From contig NZ_SMZR01000002.1 of the NCBI RefSeq assembly GCF_004358665.1, positions 124,001-188,000 on the forward strand: a stretch of 64,000 bases of DNA, read 5' to 3'. The translations under genes were made by a program, and so were the position numbers. This stretch comes from Jeotgalibacillus sp. S-D1. GTDB lineage: Bacteria; Bacillota; Bacilli; Bacillales; Jeotgalibacillaceae. Each line of letters opens with the position of its first letter. The first letter of the stretch is position 1. The notes beneath the pieces are model-generated. The model made no database searches. It was not told where the DNA came from and saw only the letters and a list, made by a program, of their open reading frames with translations. Below are positions 18,051-25,883 of this stretch, piece after piece.

Positions 18051-18448
18051 GCCTGATGGCCTGCCCCAAATTTTTTCCTGCGTTCTATTTGGACCGCCGC
18101 TTTCCATGTGTCCCTAAGCTCCGTTACCATTCCCAATGCTTCCTCTAAAATCATACGGTCATTTTCGATATTTGCTTTAGTTAGACGCTGATGTAAATAA
18201 TCATATAAATGCATTAAATTATCGGCTAAAGCGATATCCATATTTAATGTAACCATAAACTCCTGAATAATTTTCTGTGCTTTCTGGATGCATTCATTAC
18301 GTTTTTCAATATTATTGTGATCCACTGCTTCTATTGCCCCGCCGATAAATTTTATGCAGCCGTTATAAAGCATGAGTGTCAGTTCTCCCGGGCTTTTTGT
18401 TGTTACACTATTTTGCTGATAAGCAGCGAATGGATTGGTTACCGCCAT
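18047..18448 (-). CDS. fliS: Flagellin export chaperone FliS
   Basis: 133 residues, all-helical FliS family, recognisable from NPFAAYQQNSVTTKSPGELTLMLYNGC. It binds the C-terminus of flagellin, prevents premature polymerisation and delivers it to the export gate. In B. subtilis FliS also modulates the FliW-flagellin switch. It lies between fliD and fliT in the same operon. Confidence 0.96.
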   Translation of the reverse strand: MAVTNPFAAYQQNSVTTKSPGELTLMLYNGCIKFIGGAIEAVDHNNIEKRNECIQKAQKIIQEFMVTLNMDIALADNLMHLYDYLHQRLTKANIENDRMILEEALGMVTELRDTWKAAVQIERRKKFGAGHQA

Positions 18449-18552
18449 TTTAATTCTCCTTTTTTAAAAAAGTAAACTCGGATGCTGGCTATTGCACCAC
18501 GCTGAATTGGAGCGGAAATCAGCAGCCGCGTTCAAAAAAGCATTAAAAATCG

Positions 18553-20049
18553 TTATGACCCGCCGCTGAAAGCATTCAACAGGTAAGCAGACTGCTGGTT
18601 GGCCCGCTGAACTGCGGTTTCCATAGCAGAAAACTGTTTATAATACCGGTTTTCCAGCATGATTAACCTGTCTTCAAAACGGGTTATTTGACGATCTAAA
18701 TTTGATAAGTTGCGCCCAATGGCAAAAGTGGCAGGTCCGCTAACATCTCTTCCAGCCCGTTCAATAATCTGGCTGCGCGCCGTCCCTATGGTTTCTCTAA
18801 GCAGCACACCCAGCCCCTTTTCAGAAGGAGCAGAACCATTTTTATTGAATAGGTCATGTATGCCAGCTGGGTTAGCTGTTATTGCTGATGTAAGTTTAGC
18901 CTCGTCAACAACAAGCTTCCCCCCCTCACGGTAATCCGCAGAGGTCGTTATGCCGTACTCTGACAGCCATTGATTGCCGCTTGCACCTGCTACGGCACTG
19001 TTTAAGCTTTGTCTCATCCTGCTAAGCGCAATGGTTAAGACCATGTCTCCCCTCAATGTGCCGCTTTTCGCTTTTTCATCCCAAAGCTCTGCTTCCTTTT
19101 CAGACAGCTCTGCCCGCTGTTCATTTGTTAATGGAGGAAAATCTCTGTTTCTGGTTTGAGATAATCTGCTGCTTATATCTTCTATTAGTGTGTTATATTC
19201 ATTTACAAATCTGATGATTGAGCCGCCAATTTTCTCCGCATCCGGTGATGAACTAAACTGGATGTTTTGATTGCTTGCTTGATTTACTGTGAATTCGAAG
19301 CCATTTAGCTGAAAAGAATTTGAAGGTCTTTCAGTTGAAAGGCCATTAAAGGTGAATTTCACATTTTGTCCTTTCATTCCTGAGCCGCTGCCTGCTGCTG
19401 CATCACTGTCTGCATTTAATTTTAACGTGTTAGCAAAGAAATCACCTGTTAGTTTAATTTCAGCATCGCCTTCTATGCTGCCGGTATGCTTTGCGGTGAC
19501 TGACACTTTGCCTGTGAAAGAATCATAGAACATATTAACCGTATCGGTTTTATTAATTTTTGTTATAAGTGAATGCATCGTTTCTTCAGCGGGGTCAAAC
19601 TCGATCGTTTTCACTTCACCCAGCACGCCGCCTGCAGTAATGGCTTGTATTGTAATAACTTCTGTTTGCGGGGGCTCCTGGTATGGTCCTAGTCTGGCAG
19701 CAGGGTCTGCTTCCACTTCTGCGAAACTTCGCATATTGGCAGAAAGGGCAAGCTGCTCAACATTGATCGTTCCTGCCAGGTCAGCTGATGCTGATATACT
19801 CTTTACTGACAGATCTGGAGAGGAAGTGGACACGTTTTTTTGGGAATAAGTTGATGCGCGCATCACTGTATCGAAAACCATGTTGCTTAGGTCATTTAAC
19901 TTACGATTAATATCCCGGTAGTCATCGCGCTGCCATTCTATGAATTGTTTTTGCTGAGTAAGTTTATCCAAGGGTAATCTGTTTGCAGCCATTAAATTTT
20001 TAATGATTGAATCCGTGTCTATTCCGCTGGCTAAACCGCCAATTCTCAC
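18553..20049 (-). CDS. fliD: Flagellar filament cap protein FliD (HAP2)
   Basis: 498 residues. The N-terminal FliD_N segment (RIGGLASGIDTDSIIKNLM) and the C-terminal coiled segment forming the D0/D1 legs flank a variable middle. FliD caps the growing filament and promotes flagellin folding at the tip. It is preceded by a sigma-D promoter. The FlaG (yvyC) gene that precedes fliD in B. subtilis is absent; only 141 bp separate fliD and hag. Confidence 0.95.
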   Translation of the reverse strand: MRIGGLASGIDTDSIIKNLMAANRLPLDKLTQQKQFIEWQRDDYRDINRKLNDLSNMVFDTVMRASTYSQKNVSTSSPDLSVKSISASADLAGTINVEQLALSANMRSFAEVEADPAARLGPYQEPPQTEVITIQAITAGGVLGEVKTIEFDPAEETMHSLITKINKTDTVNMFYDSFTGKVSVTAKHTGSIEGDAEIKLTGDFFANTLKLNADSDAAAGSGSGMKGQNVKFTFNGLSTERPSNSFQLNGFEFTVNQASNQNIQFSSSPDAEKIGGSIIRFVNEYNTLIEDISSRLSQTRNRDFPPLTNEQRAELSEKEAELWDEKAKSGTLRGDMVLTIALSRMRQSLNSAVAGASGNQWLSEYGITTSADYREGGKLVVDEAKLTSAITANPAGIHDLFNKNGSAPSEKGLGVLLRETIGTARSQIIERAGRDVSGPATFAIGRNLSNLDRQITRFEDRLIMLENRYYKQFSAMETAVQRANQQSAYLLNAFSGGS

Positions 20050-20111
20050 GTTTATTCACTTCCTTCAAAACTGATTTCTGGTTGTGGAGGGCTTTATATT
20101 CTTTGACCTAT

Positions 20112-20138
20112 ATATCGGCGTTATCCATGTGATATTAA
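20112..20138 (-). promoter_or_regulatory. Sigma-D promoter of fliD-fliS-fliT
   Basis: On the minus strand, TTAA (20135-20138), 15 bp and GCCGATAT (20112-20119). The -10 is a perfect sigma-D element and the -35 is one change from TAAA. It lies 63 nt upstream of fliD. Confidence 0.85.
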
Positions 20139-20147
20139 CCGGTTCAT

Positions 20148-20176
20148 AAAAAAAGACCCCATTACTGGGATCCTTT
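20148..20176 (-). terminator. Terminator of hag
   Basis: Minus-strand hairpin GGATCCCAG-TA-ATGGGGTC followed by TTTTTTT, 15 bp after the hag stop codon. Confidence 0.88.
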
Positions 20177-20190
20177 TAACTATATTCAAA

Positions 20191-20964
20191 TTAACGAAGC
20201 AGTTGTAAAACGCCTTGCGGCTGCTGATTAGCCTGAGCAAGCATTGCCTGTGATGCCTGGGAAAGGATGTTGTTTTTAGTAAATTCCATCATTTCTTTCG
20301 CCATATCCACGTCGCGGATACGGGATTCAGAAGCAGTCAGGTTTTCAGCAGTTGTATTGAGGTTATTGATTGTATGCTCAAGTCGATTCTGCTGGGAACC
20401 GTATGTAGCACGTTGTTTGTTAATTTCTCCAATCGCTGTATCAATCTCCGTCACTGTGCTGGTGGAAGCTAAAGCAGCAGTGCCTGTAAGTTCAGCTGCA
20501 GCGATTGTCAGTGTTTCACTTGCATCTTGCGTTACAGTAATATTCACAGACTCTGTAAATACATTCTTACCATTAAATTGAGTTGTATCAATAATATTAT
20601 TGATTTCAGCTCCTAGAGAATCCATCTCTAAATTAATATTTTCTACATCATCTGTATTATATGTGCCATTTTCTTTTTGTACTGCCAGTTCCTTTAAACG
20701 GGTTGCCATAGATGAAACTTCACTTAAAGCACCTTCAGCAGTCTGCAGGAAAGAAATTCCATCCTGACTGTTTCTTGAGGCCTGCTCCAGTCCTTTTAAC
20801 TGACTGCGCATTTTCTCTGAAACTGATAAACCTGCAGCATCATCGCCTGCGCGGTTGATACGCAGTCCAGAAGAAAGCTTTTCCATGTTTCCTTGTGCAG
20901 CAGCGTTATTCGTTGATAACTGACGATGTGTATTTAAAGCAGAAATATTGTGATTGATAATCAT
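20191..20964 (-). CDS. hag: Flagellin
   Basis: 257 residues, a short flagellin with the conserved N-terminal D0/D1 (MIINHNISALNTHRQLSTNN) and C-terminal D0/D1 (NILSQASQAMLAQANQQPQG...LQLLR) and only a small variable middle (about 145-185). It polymerises into the filament after export. The start at 20964 has GGGAGGAAAAGAAT upstream; the in-frame ATG at 21006 lies in the leader RNA. Expression is from a sigma-D promoter and is predicted to be repressed by CsrA binding to the leader. Confidence 0.96.
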   Translation of the reverse strand: MIINHNISALNTHRQLSTNNAAAQGNMEKLSSGLRINRAGDDAAGLSVSEKMRSQLKGLEQASRNSQDGISFLQTAEGALSEVSSMATRLKELAVQKENGTYNTDDVENINLEMDSLGAEINNIIDTTQFNGKNVFTESVNITVTQDASETLTIAAAELTGTAALASTSTVTEIDTAIGEINKQRATYGSQQNRLEHTINNLNTTAENLTASESRIRDVDMAKEMMEFTKNNILSQASQAMLAQANQQPQGVLQLLR

Positions 20965-20987
20965 ATTCTTTTCCTCCCTGAATGGAT

Positions 20988-21007
20988 CGCGAACATCCTT
21001 GTTCACG
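20988..21007 (-). promoter_or_regulatory. CsrA-binding hairpin in the hag leader
   Basis: In the hag transcript CGUGAACA-AGGA-UGUUCGCG forms an 8-bp stem (one G-U pair) with AGGA in the loop, the ideal CsrA site. A second GGA motif is the Shine-Dalgarno (CAGGGAGGA) about 12 nt downstream. In B. subtilis CsrA binds two such sites and blocks ribosome entry. Confidence 0.88.
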
Positions 21008-21059
21008 AAAATAATTTAGGCAATCAAGAAGCGGCCGCACTCTATTTTGCTTACTGTTA

Positions 21060-21086
21060 TTATCGGTAAAGAAAATTAAATGTTTA
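21060..21086 (-). promoter_or_regulatory. Sigma-D promoter of hag
   Basis: On the minus strand, TAAA (21083-21086), exactly 15 bp and ACCGATAA (21060-21067), matching TAAA-N15-GCCGATAT closely. It predicts a leader of about 90 nt that includes the CsrA hairpin. Confidence 0.88.
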
Positions 21087-21094
21087 TAGATTCA

Positions 21095-21322
21095 TTAACT
21101 ATTTTTCTTGTAATCAACCAATTCACTTAAATTCGAGAAAGATTCAAGCGCTTCACGATTTGAATCAGATATTTCTTCGACTAATTCTTTTCGAAGCACT
21201 TCAATATTTTTAGGGGCTGATATACCAATTTTCATTTGGTCTCCCTGGACCGAAATAATTTTTAATTCAATCTCGCTGCCAATTAAAATGGATTCTCCTG
21301 CTTTGCGTGTCAGAACCAACAT
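21095..21322 (-). CDS. csrA: Carbon storage regulator CsrA
   Basis: 75 residues, starting MLVLTRKAGESILIGSEIEL with the full RNA-binding beta strand. It is an RNA-binding dimer that recognises GGA in hairpin loops. In Bacillus it represses hag translation and is antagonised by FliW. It starts one base after the fliW stop codon, so it is in the flgM-flgN-flgK-flgL-fliW-csrA unit. Its predicted target, the hag leader, begins directly downstream. Confidence 0.97.
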   Translation of the reverse strand: MLVLTRKAGESILIGSEIELKIISVQGDQMKIGISAPKNIEVLRKELVEEISDSNREALESFSNLSELVDYKKNS

Positions 21323-21323
21323 C

Positions 21324-21755
21324 TCATTTTCCCCCTTTTATCATAAGAGGTTCCCTTGATTTATAACGGTTATCATTTCTTATCCACTGTTTTGCCTTTT
21401 TTTCAGCTGAATTGATTACGATTGGAGCCTGAAGGTTTAATGTAGAGGCTGAAAAAGGTGCATTTAATGTAACAATAGATTTTAATAATACGTGAGAGGA
21501 ATCGGTAAGGCTGAGTTTTTCAATGGACGCTGCATCCAGCTCCATCTCATAATCCGGATAAAATTCAAATGGATCCGCCACGATAAATGCTAAATTTGGT
21601 GTAATGGCTGACTGGAGCACTTCAAACCCTTTGTTCTCTTCTACAGGCAGTAAGAGAAATGCCTTCTCGCTTTCAAAGCCCGGAATTCCTTCGTTAAAAT
21701 TGATAAGTAAATTTTGGGCAGGATCCACTTCTCCGTGGTACTTTGTATAAATCAT
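21324..21755 (-). CDS. fliW: Flagellar assembly factor FliW
   Basis: 143 residues, FliW beta-barrel family, recognisable from IPGFESEKAFLLLP and ADPFEFYPDYE. FliW binds either flagellin or CsrA. When flagellin is exported, FliW is freed, sequesters CsrA and allows hag translation. AAGGAGCGAG lies upstream of the ATG. It is adjacent to csrA with a one-base gap. Confidence 0.96.
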   Translation of the reverse strand: MIYTKYHGEVDPAQNLLINFNEGIPGFESEKAFLLLPVEENKGFEVLQSAITPNLAFIVADPFEFYPDYEMELDAASIEKLSLTDSSHVLLKSIVTLNAPFSASTLNLQAPIVINSAEKKAKQWIRNDNRYKSREPLMIKGGK

Positions 21756-21790
21756 GATGCTCGCTCCTTGTCAGGTTCAAATTGAAAAGC

Positions 21791-22672
21791 TTATCGTAGA
21801 AAGTCAACTAATGTAGGCTGAATAATTCGTGAACCTGCTGATAATGATGCGCGGTGCAGTGCTTCCTGTGAAGTTAGTTCAATAAGTACTTTTTCCATAT
21901 CGATATCTTCATTTTCCGACATCATTCTGGCTGCAGCTGTTTCCTCCTGGGATAATCGCTGTTCCATCATTTCAACACGGTTATACTTTGCTCCAAGTAT
22001 GGAGCGGTTTTGCATAACATCGGAGGCATGCGAATCTATTTTACTTACAAATGATGAAATGTTCCCGTTTGGCTGCTCTTCCTTTAAAGCAGCGGAAAGC
22101 GCCTGAAGGTCTGAAAACATCGTTGAATCAAAAGCGTCCGAAGGCTTGACGTTTACTCCTATGGTTATGCCTTTCATTACTTCAATTTCGATTGATTCGT
22201 TATTCGTGGGTTCAAATGATAAAGATGTCATATTGAATGGAGCAGCAGATGTATCTCTGCCATTAAAAAGATACTTATTGTTAACTTTCGTATTTGCGAG
22301 TGCCCCAATATGTTCTGTCAGTTGATCAATTTCAGCTGCGATTGCAAATCGCTGATCATCTGTATATGTATCATTTGAGGCTTGTACTGTCAGCTCTCTT
22401 GCGCGCTGCAGCGCCAGATTCACTTTATCCAGAGTATTGTCCGCACTCTCAATCCATTGATAGGCTTCGCCCACATGACGATCTAAATAGTTTCGGTTTT
22501 GCGCTATTTCAGCCCTGTACCGCAGTCCGTTCATTGCTGTTACCGGATCCTGTGATGGTCGGGTAATTTTCTTGCCGCTGGTCAATTGATCCTGCAATAC
22601 CTGCAGCTTGGAATAACTGGTCGAAATTTGACGAATCGTATGATTAGTTAACATCGATTGGGTAACCCGCAC
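21791..22672 (-). CDS. flgL: Flagellar hook-associated protein 3, FlgL
   Basis: 293 residues with flagellin-like N- and C-terminal coiled segments (VTQSMLTNHTIRQISTSYSKL and ... LSAGSRIIQPTLVDFLR). FlgL is the junction protein between FlgK and the filament. The GTG start at 22672 (MRVTQSML) is 8 nt from AAGGAAGG. A GTG three codons earlier abuts the site and is unlikely. It is 15 bp behind flgK. Confidence 0.95.
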   Translation of the reverse strand: MRVTQSMLTNHTIRQISTSYSKLQVLQDQLTSGKKITRPSQDPVTAMNGLRYRAEIAQNRNYLDRHVGEAYQWIESADNTLDKVNLALQRARELTVQASNDTYTDDQRFAIAAEIDQLTEHIGALANTKVNNKYLFNGRDTSAAPFNMTSLSFEPTNNESIEIEVMKGITIGVNVKPSDAFDSTMFSDLQALSAALKEEQPNGNISSFVSKIDSHASDVMQNRSILGAKYNRVEMMEQRLSQEETAAARMMSENEDIDMEKVLIELTSQEALHRASLSAGSRIIQPTLVDFLR

Positions 22673-22687
22673 TTCTTTCACCTTCCT

Positions 22688-24250
22688 TTAACGGCCGGAG
22701 AGCCCCATGCCATTTATTATGCGATCAAGCATTTCATCTACTGCTGTAATCATTCTTGCAGATGAGTTGTATGCCTGCTGGTATTTAATTAAATCGGTCA
22801 TTTCCTCGTCAATCGAAACAGCACTCACAGAATCTCGTTTATTTTGAACCGAATCAGTCAATATGGATGACTGTGTTGTCTGCCGGTTCGCTTCTGCTGC
22901 CTCCACACCAAGTTTCCCTATTACTCCCTGATAATAAGAAGCAAGTGAAGCTGTGCCCTCATCGTCCGGGAGGAATCCTTTTTCAAAAAGCAATAAATCT
23001 TTCATTCCTGCAAGCAGAACAGCATTGCTTCCATCCCCTGAAAAATTCCCCTTCGCTGCAGCGATCCTGTTCGATGATTCCTTCAGATGATCATGAACTC
23101 GTATCACCTTCGCTGCGTCCGTGCTGCCGGATAGAGCTGAAATGTCGAAGAAATAATCCGAGGAAGCCAGCTGACCGCCTGCTTTAATTTCCTCTAAACT
23201 CCATCCTGCTTTCTGAAGCTCGTTGAATTTCCCAGCAAATGTATAGGCCATTTCATTTAATTGGCGGAGCATGTCCGGATAAGTGCCGGCTACTGCTTTA
23301 TCAGAATCTGCAGTCTCTTTTCCAAACGCATCAATTTGTCCGGAAAAGACTCCTGATAAAGAATACTTTTCTACTGAAAACGTTTCGCTGTTATGGGGTC
23401 CTTTAATCATTATGCTTTGTACACCGGTTTGATCAGCATTGTACTGGATAGCCAGCTCTCTCATCCCCATAATATTTCCATCTATTAGGTCCGTAATAAT
23501 CTGATTATCTTTGTCTGCAAGCTTTATCGTATACTTGCCTGCAGCGGAAGCATGAGGCGTTCCCCCGCTTGGAATCCGTTCAACTTTAATATTGATATAT
23601 TGTGCAAGTTCATCAGTAAGCTGATCTCTTTTATCATATAAATCGTTTGGAAGTTGCCCTGAGGGTTCAATCTTTCCGATCTTGTCATTTAAAGAATGAA
23701 TATCAGACAACAGCTGATTGATATTGCGGACATTATGATCAATAGAAGTTTTTATGTCTTTTTGGAGTATAGTAAGGCGATTATGAAGATTATTGAAGGT
23801 ATCGGCAAGCGCAATTCCCCTTTGAAGTGCAACCTCACGCACCCCTGTATCTTCTGGGTATAGGGATAGATCTGCTATCGAATTGAAGAATTGATTCATA
23901 CTATTGGAAAGTCCATGCTCGGAAGGTTCATTCATAACGTCTTCCATACGGGTCAATAATTCACTTTTTGTCTGCCAATATCCCAGGGAATTGGCTTCCT
24001 GACGATAATGATTGTCCAAAAAGCTTTCCCGCTGCCTGCTGACAGCCTCCGTATTTACTCCTGTTCCGATCCCTTGAACACGATTGTAGCCCTGCATTTG
24101 AAGGGTCTCACTTTGGGACATTGTAACCCGCTGGCGTGAATAACCGGGTGTATTTGCATTCGCAATGTTGTTGCCTGTTATATAAAGAGCACTTTGCTGT
24201 GCGTTTAATCCCCTCTTTGCCGTTTCAAGCCCCATAAAGGTGGATGCCAT
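22688..24250 (-). CDS. flgK: Flagellar hook-associated protein 1, FlgK
   Basis: 520 residues. The rod/hook-type N-terminus (STFMGLETAKRGLNAQQSALYITGNNIANANTPGYSRQ, seen in parts) and the C-terminal IDEEMTDLIKYQQAYNSSARMI signature are both clear. FlgK forms the first ring of the hook-filament junction. GGAGG lies 8 nt before the ATG. It follows flgN in the operon. Confidence 0.96.
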   Translation of the reverse strand: MASTFMGLETAKRGLNAQQSALYITGNNIANANTPGYSRQRVTMSQSETLQMQGYNRVQGIGTGVNTEAVSRQRESFLDNHYRQEANSLGYWQTKSELLTRMEDVMNEPSEHGLSNSMNQFFNSIADLSLYPEDTGVREVALQRGIALADTFNNLHNRLTILQKDIKTSIDHNVRNINQLLSDIHSLNDKIGKIEPSGQLPNDLYDKRDQLTDELAQYINIKVERIPSGGTPHASAAGKYTIKLADKDNQIITDLIDGNIMGMRELAIQYNADQTGVQSIMIKGPHNSETFSVEKYSLSGVFSGQIDAFGKETADSDKAVAGTYPDMLRQLNEMAYTFAGKFNELQKAGWSLEEIKAGGQLASSDYFFDISALSGSTDAAKVIRVHDHLKESSNRIAAAKGNFSGDGSNAVLLAGMKDLLLFEKGFLPDDEGTASLASYYQGVIGKLGVEAAEANRQTTQSSILTDSVQNKRDSVSAVSIDEEMTDLIKYQQAYNSSARMITAVDEMLDRIINGMGLSGR

Positions 24251-24270
24251 GATTATTCCTCCATATACGT

Positions 24271-24762
24271 TTAGGTTTTAGAATCAAATAAAGATGTTAC
24301 TGGCAAAGCAGAATTGTGATTGTGCTGGGGGTTTGAATAGTTAAAAGGCGTTTGTTTGGGAAGCATCGAATTTAACATCGTACTCACTAGCTGCAGTGAT
24401 TGGTGAGTAAGTTCCCGGTTTAGGTTGTTTTGCTCTGATAGCTTCATGACCGCTTCTGTAAGCCTGGTTTTTAGTAATTCCAGCTCTTTTTTCATTAATT
24501 CACATTCAGTTTCGTCAATAATCTCCTGCAAAGTGGGGACACCAGCTCCCGGTTTAACAGGTACTAAGCTGGCGGCCTGTTTTTGACGCTGTTGATTTAA
24601 TTCACTAATTTCCAACAGGAAAGCTTGTTCTTTCTTCACTAACTGCTGCAGTTCATCCCTTTTTGAATAAATGAGCGATTGTGTTTTCCGGGATGCAATC
24701 CCATAAAGTCCTTCATGAAGTTCCACCAGCTTGTCCATTGTTTCAACCAGTGCCTTTGGCAT
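24271..24762 (-). CDS. flgN: Flagellar export chaperone FlgN
   Basis: 163 residues, helical FlgN family, starting with the typical LVETMDKLVELHEGLYGIA pattern. It is longer than the core family because of a low-complexity tail rich in Asn, Gln and His. It chaperones FlgK and FlgL for export. It lies between flgM and flgK. AAAGGAG lies about 12 nt upstream of the ATG. Confidence 0.9.
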   Translation of the reverse strand: MPKALVETMDKLVELHEGLYGIASRKTQSLIYSKRDELQQLVKKEQAFLLEISELNQQRQKQAASLVPVKPGAGVPTLQEIIDETECELMKKELELLKTRLTEAVMKLSEQNNLNRELTHQSLQLVSTMLNSMLPKQTPFNYSNPQHNHNSALPVTSLFDSKT

Positions 24763-24788
24763 AATAAATGATTCTCCTTTAAAAAAGA

Positions 24789-25055
24789 TTAAAGATTACG
24801 GAAATGCTTCAGCAGATCAGCAGCAGTTTTTTTAGCATCCGGATTCATGCTTCCATTTTCAAAATTGCTCTTCAGGCGATTAATCATCTCCTGACGTTCA
24901 GTCTGAATGCGGCTGCTGTTATGCATTTCTTTTGCCTGAGGTGAAATTTCCACCTTCTCTGTATGGGAGTTTTTTCGGCCATCAATTCCATCGATTTTTG
25001 TCAGGTGCTTTTTATATGGATTTACATGTTGAGTCTGTATAGGGTTTATTTTCAT
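24789..25055 (-). CDS. flgM: Anti-sigma-D factor FlgM
   Basis: 88 residues. The N-terminus MKINPIQTQHVNPYKKH and the segment VEISPQAKEM match Bacillus FlgM, and the C-terminal half is helical for sigma-D binding. FlgM holds sigma-D inactive until hook completion allows its removal. The start at 25055 has GCAGGAG upstream. A perfect sigma-D -10 lies 44 nt upstream, giving negative autoregulation. Confidence 0.93.
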   Translation of the reverse strand: MKINPIQTQHVNPYKKHLTKIDGIDGRKNSHTEKVEISPQAKEMHNSSRIQTERQEMINRLKSNFENGSMNPDAKKTAADLLKHFRNL

Positions 25056-25098
25056 ATCAAATCTCCTGCTTTCTTTTATACAGGTGCTGTTAATCATT

Positions 25099-25124
25099 AT
25101 ATCGGCAAGGTAAAGAAAAGTTAA
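25099..25124 (-). promoter_or_regulatory. Sigma-D promoter of flgM
   Basis: On the minus strand, TTAA (25121-25124), 14 bp and GCCGATAT (25099-25106). The -35 abuts the stem of the comFC terminator hairpin. Confidence 0.82.
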
Positions 25125-25125
25125 A

Positions 25126-25162
25126 GGCACATGAGGAATTTAAAAACAAAGTTTCATGTGCC
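25126..25162 (-). terminator. Terminator of comFA-comFC
   Basis: Minus-strand stem GGCACATGA ... TCATGTGCC with a loop of about 19 nt, followed by TTTAACTTTTCTTT. The T-rich tail also holds the flgM -35 region. Confidence 0.7.
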
Positions 25163-25193
25163 CTTAACAGGTTTGCCGTTATGATAATGACCA

Positions 25194-25883
25194 TTACCTT
25201 CCCACTGTGATTGAGCAGACTTTTCCAGCTCCTGCTTGCTTTAAGGTATAAGCTGCATGTCTGATCGTAGTTCCGGTCGTATAAAGATCATCAATCAGCA
25301 AAATGGACTGCCCTTCCAGCCTGGTTTTCACCGTAAATGGATTATCTGTCAGGTGTCTCTCCTTCTTTCCTTTTTGCGCTTGATGACTGCTTGAGAAATT
25401 GCTGCAGATTAACAGATTTTCATACGCTAATCCGGCTTCGATCAAGAGAGCTTCCGACTGGTTAAACGTCCGCTCCTTTAATCGTTTGTCATGGAGAGGG
25501 ATGGGTGCGATAACGTCATAAGGCGGCATCAATGAAACGACAGCATTCAGTTTAGCGCTGAAGCATGAAGCAATTAAGTAATCCCTGTCGTATTTGAACC
25601 GTTTTATCAGCTCCTTAAGAGGATGGTTGTAGGAATAGAGTGAGCGGTTTTGATGCAGGACACCATGATAGAGAGGATGCTTTGCCCATTGCTGGCAGTC
25701 GGCACAGGCAGGAATGGTATGAGGGGAAGGACGTGAACAGGCGGTGCAGATAGCATTGAAGTTAATGGGTTTCAATTCTGAACTGCAGGCATTGCATAGA
25801 GTGTCAGCTTTACGCGGTGTAAAAAAGTCTTTCCAGCAGATCTCCTGAAGAATAGCAACATGACAGATCAGGCATTGACTCAT
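25194..25883 (-). CDS. comFC: Competence protein ComFC, phosphoribosyltransferase-like
   Basis: 229 residues. The N-terminal zinc-finger cysteines (CLIC, CNAC, CTAC, CADC) precede a type I PRT domain whose PRPP loop is LLIDDLYTTGTT. It is required for DNA uptake and processing in competent cells together with ComFA. Its start overlaps the comFA stop by 4 nt. The comFB gene found between them in B. subtilis is missing. Confidence 0.92.
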   Translation of the reverse strand: MSQCLICHVAILQEICWKDFFTPRKADTLCNACSSELKPINFNAICTACSRPSPHTIPACADCQQWAKHPLYHGVLHQNRSLYSYNHPLKELIKRFKYDRDYLIASCFSAKLNAVVSLMPPYDVIAPIPLHDKRLKERTFNQSEALLIEAGLAYENLLICSNFSSSHQAQKGKKERHLTDNPFTVKTRLEGQSILLIDDLYTTGTTIRHAAYTLKQAGAGKVCSITVGR

